A stretch of 16,139 bases of DNA. Origin: CAYOZN01 sp964408455. GTDB lineage: Bacteria > Planctomycetota > Phycisphaerae > UBA1845 > UTPLA1. The notes under the pieces are model-generated. The model was not told where the DNA came from. It made no database searches and saw only the letters and a list, made by a program, of their open reading frames with translations. Each line of letters begins with the position of its first letter. Position 1 is the first letter of the stretch. Positions 6,601-12,072 of this stretch are shown here, piece by piece. The position numbers and the translations under genes are program-made. The DNA lies in the NCBI GenBank assembly GCA_964408455.1, contig CAYOZN010000047.1, forward strand, positions 1 through 16,139, read 5' to 3'.

Positions 6601-7834
6601 TCTCGATGACGCCGCTGTTAGTATCCGGCTGGTCGCCGATGACCACATACGTCAGGCCGCCAAGGTTGAAGCCAACCGGCCCGACAATCTCGACGTATTC
6701 GTCATTATCGTTGCCCGGCTGGTCGATGCGAATTTCGTTGATCCCGATATTGTTGAAATTGCACGAAATGGGGCAGCCGCTGCCGTCGCCGCGCCAGATC
6801 CCGCCGCCGCTCTCGCAATCGGCTTCGCTGACGTTGGGCGTGCACACGCCGCCGTTGCAGCATGCGCCGAATTGCGGCGGCTCGCAGATGCCGGGTTCAC
6901 AGGCGGTGTTATCGCCAAGGTACGTGCCACTGGCGGCCAGGCAATCGGCCTCCGTGGCCAATGTGCAATCGAATTCGGCATCGCAGCAGGCGCCGACGGT
7001 TTCGCCACAGCCACCGGGCGTGCAGGGGACGTTATCGCCCAGATAGGTGCCGCTCGCGGCAAGGCAGTCTGCCTGCGTCTGCTGCGTGCAATCGAGCTGA
7101 GCGTCGCAGCAGCCGCCGGTGGGATCGCCGCCCCCCAGGCAGTTCAGCGCCTCGTCGAACGTGGTTGCCACGCACACGTTGTCGATCTGCTGCGTCGAAT
7201 TACCGGCAGGGCTCGGACTCGCCTGCCGAAGTGCAAACGCGGAAACGGCGTTGGACGTTGCTCCGGTGTGGCTGATGGACGTGCTGTTGATATCGACGGG
7301 ATCAATCCAGAGCTCACTCAGGCCCGAGTCGAAGTGATACGAAATTACGACGCGGTAGGTGACGCCGAATGTCAGCCCCGTCGCCCACGTCGCGCCCACC
7401 GTGCCGGAGCTGCCGGCCAGACCGATCGCATAATCTCCGCCGCCGGAAGTGACAAAGACTCGGCTGTTGAAACTGGTTCCCGTATTCTTGAAATGTGCGA
7501 AATAGACCGTTCCGTTGCCCCCGGTGACCGACACATCAAACGCCGCATAAACAACGCCGCTCGTCCCCAGCGTGAATCCGCCCAGATCGTGGTTCACATC
7601 TTCGGCACCCACACCCTGCTGAAGAACTGCCTGCCCGCTTGAGACCTGCACCGGACCGCTCGTTCCGCTGTGAACCAGCCAGCCGCCATTCGGCACCAGG
7701 TTTCCGTCCGCGTACGTAAACGTCTCATTGAGTAGCAGCGATGCCGATGCGCTTTGCGATGCCAGCGCAGCGGCCACGCATGCAACGAGACACCAACAGC
7801 TCTTCAGGTTCCGTCCTCCAGTGCTTCCTGTCAT
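3638..7834 (-). CDS. Large secreted modular protein: concanavalin-like region, lamin-tail-like domain, two OB-like modules, eight Cys repeats, dockerin-like segment
   Basis: This exported protein has 1398 aa. A signal peptide (1-32, ending SQSASA) is followed by a concanavalin-like beta region (about 36-230) and three Cys-rich units (241-358) that open with G-(A/G)-C-C. A lamin-tail-like domain (363-550, with INEIRI and EYVEIVG) comes next, then Cys unit 4. An OB-like module (600-820), Cys units 5-6, a second OB-like module (910-1125) and Cys unit 7 follow. Unit 7 is interrupted by a dockerin-like pair of calcium loops (1145-1208). Unit 8 and a Cys-rich tail with no recognised domain complete the protein. 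No catalytic motif is visible. Lamin-tail and OB folds accompany the nuclease domain in ExeM/NucH-type extracellular nucleases, and an EEP protein is the next gene downstream, so nucleic-acid or surface binding is a reasonable inference. ATG 7832-7834 is chosen because AGGAG lies 7 nt upstream; TTG 7867 is less likely. Confidence 0.85.
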   Translation of the reverse strand: MTGSTGGRNLKSCWCLVACVAAALASQSASASLLLNETFTYADGNLVPNGGWLVHSGTSGPVQVSSGQAVLQQGVGAEDVNHDLGGFTLGTSGVVYAAFDVSVTGGNGTVYFAHFKNTGTSFNSRVFVTSGGGDYAIGLAGSSGTVGATWATGLTFGVTYRVVISYHFDSGLSELWIDPVDINSTSISHTGATSNAVSAFALRQASPSPAGNSTQQIDNVCVATTFDEALNCLGGGDPTGGCCDAQLDCTQQTQADCLAASGTYLGDNVPCTPGGCGETVGACCDAEFDCTLATEADCLAASGTYLGDNTACEPGICEPPQFGACCNGGVCTPNVSEADCESGGGIWRGDGSGCPISCNFNNIGINEIRIDQPGNDNDEYVEIVGPVGFNLGGLTYVVIGDQPDTNSGVIETVIELSGTIPADGHYLIANPATITIVSPAEIDQAVGVNVFENSDNVTHLLVGGFTGNNGDDLDGGDDCILDSTPWNLILDQVALVEELSPAPPVTDCYYSGTTVGPEGTLVPGHVWRNPDGLPNGWAIGPFDPAFGDDTPGGVNGEGSGACCVGIACTIELRSVCEANDGSYRGTGTTCTPNPCDIACNTIVDAKAAALGTEMRVCNVRITNVIDSISSANDAAIQVQDPVSGRGLTIFGTNAIIEQMILDAGGTLVNPGLALGRRVDIEGVVGEFNGLRQHVNGSLPLRVVQLFPDAPLVPAPVVTSLTSVQEGNPVAEALESVRIRFNCVAFIESGTFAGGQNYTVTDGTNLATVRVPTNLLSVVGDPIPTGMVDIVGILSQFDSSAPQDGGYQLLLLDEGDILPATCGATPIGACCLADTSCGEVTQPVCSQRDGTFQGNNTLCANVTCPLILTGACCLPDETCVDGVLPAACCDLGGAFLGQNTNCMTGDCNTLLSLDAIHDVSVGTQVQTRQVIITDTTDLINSTGSKSFIVQDFSGPNGETRGYTVFGSNAVIDGLLAQAQLGDRIVLSGVTGAFNGLQQLVAPISLVQNCGNGPVPAPVPITVVDLQNDSPTAEDLESVVATLECVTFEAAGGTFAASTNYTVTAQGGMTAVVRVPAPGLDLIGTTIPSGPVAITGVVGQFNGSPCNPTGQPGCGYQLLMRSLSDIVSCEEPGACCVEGGGGGPCPTCAGDMDGSGAIDLDDIADFVNALVGDPLNNPAALACANVDGLGNADGLDVDDFVELVLSQGVCGGGCTVVTADECAAMNGSFRGVGVACSPDPCGVTGACCLPNGAGCFDDVTEAQCTGFNPSAVWTEGALCAVVCEVDPCSAAGTARAITPCTPPDCDASMVSPPDGWCMFIVIGNVSDPDCPSCFIFPNTIINVPCNGGPCLPAGAQQVFKRVIDGQGDCYVVTESLGFPDGGACAPAGTEFGSQWYDDVP
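4213..4402 (-). other. Dockerin-like double EF-hand segment (within the 1398-aa gene)
   Basis: The first loop, DMDGSGAIDLDD, has Asp/Ser/Asp ligands at the expected EF-hand positions. After about 25 residues a second loop, NVDGLGNADGLDVDD, is followed by a helix-like FVELVLS. The two-loop layout matches the planctomycetal dockerin-like family. It lies inside Cys unit 7 rather than at the protein end. Confidence 0.75.
4462..5107 (-). repeat. Second OB-like module of the 1398-aa protein
   Basis: Residues of about 910-1125 align with residues 600-820 along their whole length. Shared landmarks include TVFGSNAVID against TIFGTNAIIE, GVTGAFNGLQQ against GVVGEFNGLRQ, NYTVT, VRVP, and G-Y-Q-L-L near the end. 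The strand-rich pattern resembles OB-fold/DUF5689-type domains of secreted nucleases. The duplication is direct sequence evidence; the fold name is inferred. Confidence 0.7.
5377..6037 (-). repeat. First OB-like module of the 1398-aa protein
   Basis: Residues of about 600-820 begin TIVDAKAAALGTEMRVCNV and end in GYQLLLLDEGDI. This is the N-terminal member of the duplicated pair and is separated from the second copy by Cys units 5 and 6. Each copy itself seems to hold two beta halves, the second starting near the VRIRFNCV or VVATLECV strand. Confidence 0.7.
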
Positions 7835-7841
7835 CTTCCTG

Positions 7842-7846
7842 CTCCT
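7842..7846 (-). promoter_or_regulatory. Ribosome-binding site deciding the start of the 1398-aa gene
   Basis: Read leftward, AGGAG is followed by CAGGAAG and then ATG at 7834-7832, a 7-nt spacing. This favours the ATG over the in-frame TTG 33 bp upstream and places the signal peptide directly at the N-terminus. Confidence 0.6.
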
Positions 7847-7856
7847 GTCGTGATGA

Positions 7857-7884
7857 TTGTCACACAATTAATGTTTTTTATGCT
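7857..7884 (+). promoter_or_regulatory. Rightward promoter-like site with no gene behind it
   Basis: TTGTCA (7857-7862), a 16-nt AT-rich spacer and TATGCT (7879-7884) match the sigma-70 consensus at 9 of 12 bases. The 16-nt spacing equals that of the two better promoters in this window. It points away from the 1398-aa gene into the gap. The same AT-rich stretch (7861-7884) must also hold the leftward promoter of that gene, for which I find no clear hexamer pair. Confidence 0.4.
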
Positions 7885-7890
7885 TGGCTT

Positions 7891-8143
7891 TTCCGGCAAA
7901 CCCTCGCCCCCCGGGATCCGCGACGACGATGATCCGCCGCGCGCTTGCGTGCGCAATGCCGGGCGATTGGTTGCCCGGTCAGGACGCAACGAGGTCTTTT
8001 GCCTGCGCGTTTGCGCCAACGACGATACGCCGGTCTTGTTCAGATTCGCTGCAGGGTAGGGTTGCGATTGCGCTAAGAACGCGCCGATCACGGCGTCGAA
8101 ACCGGGACATCGCACGCGATGGCGGATCCCCAATCCGCCTTTT
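7891..8143 (+). ncRNA. Candidate non-coding RNA between the 1398-aa gene and the SLC13 gene
   Basis: A rightward promoter-like site and a rightward terminator bound about 250 nt with no convincing reading frame; the one long frame runs past the terminator. Inside are a perfect hairpin CCGGGC/GCCCGG (7959-7964 and 7973-7978, 8-nt loop) and two segments complementary to the left arm of the terminator: GGGATCCGC (7913-7921) and GATCCGCC (7931-7938). I recognise no known RNA family (no tRNA, tmRNA, RNase P or SRP hallmarks). Part of the complementarity comes from the self-complementary GGATCC core. Expression is entirely inferred. Confidence 0.3.
8121..8143 (+). terminator. Rightward intrinsic terminator-like hairpin
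   Basis: GGCGGAT and ATCCGCC form a perfect 7-bp stem with loop CCCCA, directly followed by TTTT. There is no T-run on the other strand, so the polarity is rightward, although the genes on both sides run leftward. It lies 155 bp past the SLC13 stop. Confidence 0.55.
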
Positions 8144-8297
8144 CCGCCAATCTCTCAATCGCCCCTCCTCGTTTGCGGTCTATTCTAACGCCCGGCGGCA
8201 TGAAACGGAACCGTCCGGCAGGCCATCAGGGATTTTCTGAGCCTCGTGGCGCAACCTCTTCGCTGCATTGGCTTTGGCGATCTCGACGCGTAGCCGG

Positions 8298-10133
8298 CTA
8301 ATAGCCCCAGATCAGTGGAATAAGCACCAACGCCAGAACCGTCCAGATTGCCACCATCGGCAGCCCGACCCGCAGGAAATCGCCGACGCGATATCCCCCC
8401 GGCCCGAACACCATCAAGTGCGTCTGATAGCCCGCGGGCAGGATGAACCCGCACGAAGCACCCACCGCCACTGCCACCGCAAAACCTCGCGGATCGGCGT
8501 CGGCCCCGGCCGCCGCCGCCATCGCCACCGGGAACATCAGCGCAGCGGCCGCGTTGTTGCTCATCAGCTCGGTCAATAACCACGTCAGCAGGAAGACGCC
8601 CGCGAGTACCGGCATCGCTCCAAGTCCGCCGAACAGTCCGTGCGATCCGTCCGCGATGGTTCTTGCAAGCCCGCTCGTCTCGATGGCTTCGCCGACCCCA
8701 AACGACGAGGCGATGATGATGATCACGTGCCAGTCGATGCTGCGCCGCGCGTCGGTGGCCGAGACGCAGCGCGTCACGACCATCAGCCCCGCGGCCAGCA
8801 GGGCAAATGCCACGCGCTGGGCGACAAACCACTCCGCAAAGCGCCCGTCCAGCGACGTCCAGCGCAGGAACTCCGGCATCGACAACAGCATCACCAGCAG
8901 GACCGTAACGCTCGCCGCCACCCAGGCGCGCTCGTGCCGAACCTGCCATGCCTCGCCAATGTCACTCACCAGGTAAAAATCGGGATTGTTCCGGTGCCCC
9001 TGCACGAAGCGCGAGCCGGTCTCCAGGAGCAGCGTGTCGCCCGCCTCCAGCCGGATATCGCCGATCTTCTGGCGGAGGCGCCGGCCGTTGCGATGAACCG
9101 CCACAACGGCCGCGTTGTACACCGAGCGGAAGTTTGCCTGGCGTATGCCCTTGCCCACCAGCGGGCTGCTGATGCTGATCACCGCTTCGCACAGCCGCCG
9201 GTCGCGCCGCATGTCGGGGGCGATTTCATAAACGGCATCGGACGCCGGCACCAGTCCCGGCGTCTGCTGAAGGTCGACGATCGTGCTCACCACGCCGGTG
9301 AAGATCAGTCGATCGCCCAGGTGCAGACGTTCATCCGGAGACACGGGCGATATCAGTTCATCGCCCCGGTTGATTTCGATCAGGAACAGGCCCGGAAGAT
9401 TGCGCATTCCAGCCTCCTGGATCGTCTTACCGATGAGCGGACACGATTTTTCGACCATCAACTCCGTCAGATATTCGCGCCGGCTTTCTCCCAGCTGTTC
9501 GATGAACTCCTTGCGATCCGGCAGTTGCCGCGTCCCGACCGTCAGCATGTAGAACAGCCCCGCGATGGCGATCGGGACGCCCACGGCGCCGATCTCCCAC
9601 ATGCCCATGCCCTCGCGCAGAGAAGGATGATCCGATTCGCGCATCAGCCCGTGTACTACCAGGTTGGTGCTCGTGCCGATCAACGTGCACACGCCGCCGA
9701 GCACGGCCGCGAAACTCAGGGGCAAGAGCACGCGCGACGGAGAGACGCGGTGTTTTCGCGCCCATTGCAGCACGACCGGCATGGACATGGCCACAATGGT
9801 CGTGTTGTTGAGAAAGGCCGATCCGAGCGTGGCCAGCGGCAGGATGCGCCGCAAGGCGCGCCGATCGTCGGAGATTTGCCCGAAGAGGCGCTCCACCACG
9901 AATGCCAGCGCGCCGGTGCGCACCAGGCCGGCGGCAACCACGAACAGCGCCGCGATCGTGATGACGCCCTCGTTCTGAAATCCTCGCAGCGCCCGTCGCG
10001 GGCCGACGACGCCCGTGACCACCAGCAGCGCCAGCGCGCCCAGCATCACGATATCCGCGGCGTTCGCATGGCGAACCAGCCCGTATATGACGGCCGCAAG
10101 AACGAGAAGCGTTATGATGCTGTCGGCGTTCAA
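8298..10133 (-). CDS. SLC13-type (DASS) anion/sodium symporter family permease with two TrkA-C-like domains
   Basis: This 611-aa inner-membrane transporter belongs to the divalent anion:sodium symporter superfamily (carboxylates, sulfate or similar anions). The N-terminal membrane half (1-200) carries the FLNNTTIV hairpin motif and IGTSTNLVV. A hydrophilic centre (about 205-395) holds two RCK_C/TrkA-C-like regulatory domains, near 222-290 and 308-380, each ending in a GD-x-L-x-x-x-G/E pattern. The C-terminal half (400-611) carries the matching LMSNNAAAALMFP motif and GYQTHLMVFGPGGY. The domain order and length match SLC13 permeases with inserted TrkA-C domains, as in SAC1/SLT-type transporters. 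TTG 10131-10133 is chosen because a stop lies two codons upstream and a later start would remove the first membrane helix. It is divergent from the glycosyltransferase gene. The substrate cannot be read from the sequence. Confidence 0.9.
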   Translation of the reverse strand: MNADSIITLLVLAAVIYGLVRHANAADIVMLGALALLVVTGVVGPRRALRGFQNEGVITIAALFVVAAGLVRTGALAFVVERLFGQISDDRRALRRILPLATLGSAFLNNTTIVAMSMPVVLQWARKHRVSPSRVLLPLSFAAVLGGVCTLIGTSTNLVVHGLMRESDHPSLREGMGMWEIGAVGVPIAIAGLFYMLTVGTRQLPDRKEFIEQLGESRREYLTELMVEKSCPLIGKTIQEAGMRNLPGLFLIEINRGDELISPVSPDERLHLGDRLIFTGVVSTIVDLQQTPGLVPASDAVYEIAPDMRRDRRLCEAVISISSPLVGKGIRQANFRSVYNAAVVAVHRNGRRLRQKIGDIRLEAGDTLLLETGSRFVQGHRNNPDFYLVSDIGEAWQVRHERAWVAASVTVLLVMLLSMPEFLRWTSLDGRFAEWFVAQRVAFALLAAGLMVVTRCVSATDARRSIDWHVIIIIASSFGVGEAIETSGLARTIADGSHGLFGGLGAMPVLAGVFLLTWLLTELMSNNAAAALMFPVAMAAAAGADADPRGFAVAVAVGASCGFILPAGYQTHLMVFGPGGYRVGDFLRVGLPMVAIWTVLALVLIPLIWGY

Positions 10134-10213
10134 TTCCGCTTAACCGCTTCGTACTCAAGCCGGCGAAAATCCTGCCCCGCTCCGCCCGGCGGGCTGGCAT
10201 CTTATCGTCCCGC

Positions 10214-10226
10214 CGCACGCCGTGCG
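10214..10226. promoter_or_regulatory. Palindrome in the divergent intergenic region
   Basis: CGCACG-C-CGTGCG is a perfect 6-bp inverted repeat with a 1-bp centre, between the divergent SLC13 and glycosyltransferase genes. It could be an operator serving either. It is GC-rich and short, so chance is likely. I see no convincing promoter hexamers in this 138-bp gap. Confidence 0.2.
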
Positions 10227-10271
10227 CGGTGCGACTGGACAGGGCTGCCTTGCGCTTCGAGACTACCGCAA

Positions 10272-11954
10272 ATGCCCAGCCTCCCCACGTCGCATCACCT
10301 GAAGTCCACGTCAGATGTCGGCTCCGGCGCAGAGCCGGTCCCCAGCCGTTCACGACCTGAAGGCCGCCGATCGCGCTTCAGCCGCTGGAAATTTCCGACG
10401 CTCCTGCAGCTGACAGCCGGCCTCGTCCTGCTCGGGATGGCGGCACGCGCCTTCCGTTACGCGTTGAATTTTCCCCTGTGGGGCGACGAGGCCTTCGTCG
10501 CGGTCAATTTCCTTGCCCGCGACTTTGGCAGCATGTGGCAGCCACTCCTCTATCACCAGATCGTACCCCTTGGATTCATGTGGGCCGATCTCGCAATGGT
10601 GAAGATGATCGGCGTCTCAGAGTGGACGCTGCGCCTCCTGCCCTTTGTCAGCGGCATTGCCGGCCTGCTCCTCTTCTGGCGGTTCGTGCGAATGCACTTC
10701 GGCCAGCCCACGGCACTGGCCGCGGTCGGAATGCTCGCCGTGGCCTATTACCCGATTCGCCATGCCGCCGAGGTAAAGCCCTACGCGACCGATCTGCTGA
10801 TCAGTCTCGTCATCAGCATGCTGGCCTGGCGGGTGTATCAGGCTCCGCATCGCCCATTGCGATGGGCGGTTCTCGCCGTGTTCGCGGCGCTGGCCATCTG
10901 GCTCTCCTATCCCGCGGCGTTTGTCGCCGGCGGCGCCGGCCTGTTGCTGGCGTACACGACGTGGAAGCGGCGATCAACCGGTCGTATCGCGGGTTGCGTC
11001 GCCTACGGCGCCCTGGTGCTCGGCAGCTTCGTGGCAATGTACATCACCTATGCGCGGCCCCACGCCGAAGCCGTGCCACAGTTGATGCGGATTGAAATGT
11101 GGGAAAGCACTTTCCCGCCAATTCTCGAGCCCTGGAAGCTGCCGCTTTACCTGTTGGATACGCACACCGGCAACATGTTTGCCTACCCCATGGGCGGCAA
11201 GAATGGCGGCAGCACCGCGACGACCATCCTCGTTGTCGCGGGCGTCATCGCGCTATGGCGAAACTATCGGGCGCTGTTGCTGTTGCTGCTTTCGCCGTTG
11301 GCGCTGAACTTCATCGCCGCGTGTTTCGAGGCCTATCCCTACGGTGGAACGGCGCGAACGATGTTGTATGCGGCCCCGGCGATCTGCCTGCTGGCCGGCG
11401 TCGGGCTCGTGGGCATCCTCGGCCGTTTTGTGCCGCCGCCGCATCGGATCAATGCGCTGCGCATCGCAGCAGGCGTCTTCGGCGTCATTGCCATCGGCTG
11501 CATGATTCGCGATGCTCGCGAGCCATACAAGAAGCCCGAGTATCAGGAAAGGCGCAAGGCAGTCCACTGGCTTGCGGAACAGGTCGGCCCGCGCGACCAG
11601 GTCGTGCTCTTCCTTGCAAAGGAACGCGTCGATCACGCCCCGTATCTCGGGTATGCGAAGGGGGCCGGTGCCCAGCTTGTTTTCTATCTGCATTGGCTGA
11701 TTCCGCAGGAGGTTGCGCTCGCCCCGCAGGCTGAAAAGGTCGATCCTCGCCCCGATGGCGATACCTGGCTCGTCGTTCTCGACCGCAAGAAGGATGGCAA
11801 TACGCTCACGCCCGTGACGCAGTTGAATGAGTACCTCGGAAAGCTGGAACAACGGCTCGGACCGGTGGCCGAGATCAAGACATTCACGCTGCTCGACACC
11901 CGGAAGGACTACCAGGTGATGCAACTCCGCCGCTTTGCGGCGGCGCCCGAATGA
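10272..11954 (+). CDS. Multi-pass membrane protein, probable GT-C glycosyltransferase (family 39/PMT-like)
   Basis: This 560-aa membrane protein resembles the PMT/ArnT-like (GT39/GT83) glycosyltransferases that transfer sugars from polyprenyl phosphates on the periplasmic side. A basic N-terminal tail (1-40) is followed by a membrane helix and then LWGDEAF (D72-E73), the acidic pair of the first loop in GT-C enzymes. About ten hydrophobic segments follow, with AAEVKPYATDLLISL after the third. A soluble C-terminal domain (about 445-560) carries AEQVGPRDQVVLFL and a terminal L-LLDTRKDY-V-Q-L-R segment. The frame is open upstream to 8640, but that part is antisense to the SLC13 gene and Arg/His/Gln-rich. 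ATG 10272-10274 is the first start outside the transporter that yields a sensible protein. Donor and acceptor are unknown. No neighbour suggests a cell-envelope cluster. Confidence 0.75.
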   Translation: MPSLPTSHHLKSTSDVGSGAEPVPSRSRPEGRRSRFSRWKFPTLLQLTAGLVLLGMAARAFRYALNFPLWGDEAFVAVNFLARDFGSMWQPLLYHQIVPLGFMWADLAMVKMIGVSEWTLRLLPFVSGIAGLLLFWRFVRMHFGQPTALAAVGMLAVAYYPIRHAAEVKPYATDLLISLVISMLAWRVYQAPHRPLRWAVLAVFAALAIWLSYPAAFVAGGAGLLLAYTTWKRRSTGRIAGCVAYGALVLGSFVAMYITYARPHAEAVPQLMRIEMWESTFPPILEPWKLPLYLLDTHTGNMFAYPMGGKNGGSTATTILVVAGVIALWRNYRALLLLLLSPLALNFIAACFEAYPYGGTARTMLYAAPAICLLAGVGLVGILGRFVPPPHRINALRIAAGVFGVIAIGCMIRDAREPYKKPEYQERRKAVHWLAEQVGPRDQVVLFLAKERVDHAPYLGYAKGAGAQLVFYLHWLIPQEVALAPQAEKVDPRPDGDTWLVVLDRKKDGNTLTPVTQLNEYLGKLEQRLGPVAEIKTFTLLDTRKDYQVMQLRRFAAAPE

Positions 11955-11999
11955 GGCGACCGTAATCATTCAGCGCTGCCCGATTCCCGCCGTAAAATC

Positions 12000-12015
12000 C
12001 GGATTGACACGGATT
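12000..12015 (+). repeat. Direct repeat CGGATT overlapping the -35 of the ABC gene promoter
   Basis: CGGATT occurs at 12000-12005 and again at 12010-12015, 10 bp apart, so both copies face the same side of the helix. The first covers the start of the -35 hexamer and the second lies in the spacer. That position would suit a repressor half-site pair, but six bases twice may be chance. Confidence 0.2.
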
Positions 12016-12031
12016 AAGGGTTACCTATAAT
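12004..12031 (+). promoter_or_regulatory. Perfect consensus sigma-70 promoter for the ABC ATPase gene
   Basis: TTGACA (12004-12009), a 16-nt spacer and TATAAT (12026-12031) match the consensus at all 12 positions. The predicted start is near 12038, leaving a leader of about 35 nt before the ATG at 12073. No terminator for the preceding glycosyltransferase gene is visible between 11955 and the promoter. Confidence 0.85.
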
Positions 12032-12072
12032 TCCGGGTTTAATGCGGTGCTGCGCAATCCGATCGTAAGTCC

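Larger units (their letters stand above)
3979..7114 (-). repeat. Eight dispersed Cys-rich repeats within the 1398-aa protein
   Basis: About 36-residue units follow the pattern G-(A/G)-C-C, a variable C-T, a D/V-C about ten residues later, then G-x-(Y/F/W)-x-G and C-x(3-4)-C. They begin at residues 241, 281, 323, 560, 827, 869, 1131 and 1243. Units 1 and 2 share ADCLAASGTYLGDN exactly. Units 3-8 are more divergent, and unit 7 is split by the dockerin-like segment. They lie between the large domains like linkers. Even Cys content suggests disulfide-stabilised knobs; this is inferred. Confidence 0.8.
7885..8297. other. Intergenic region of about 400 bp without a supported protein gene
   Basis: Open frames here have the Arg/Ser/Pro-rich composition of off-frame translation in GC-rich DNA, and none has a start signal or recognisable motif. 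The gap holds the candidate RNA described above, the 3' flank of the leftward SLC13 gene (no leftward terminator seen), and the upstream region of the 1398-aa gene. Confidence 0.5.

Noticed and set aside
3979..7114. Repeated GC-rich DNA words that could suggest a CRISPR array or DNA repeat family
   Set aside because: They are codons of the G-(A/G)-C-C motif in a coding frame, with irregular spacing and variable flanks, so they are protein repeats.
7884..8240. 118-codon rightward frame in the intergenic region
   Set aside because: It begins at TTG inside the promoter-like -10 region and runs through the rightward terminator. The composition is typical of non-coding GC-rich DNA and there is no ribosome-binding site.
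8640..10271. Long rightward open frame continuous with the glycosyltransferase gene
   Set aside because: It is antisense to the SLC13-type transporter, whose motifs are clear, and its translation is rich in Arg, His, Gln and Ala without domains. The real gene begins near 10272.
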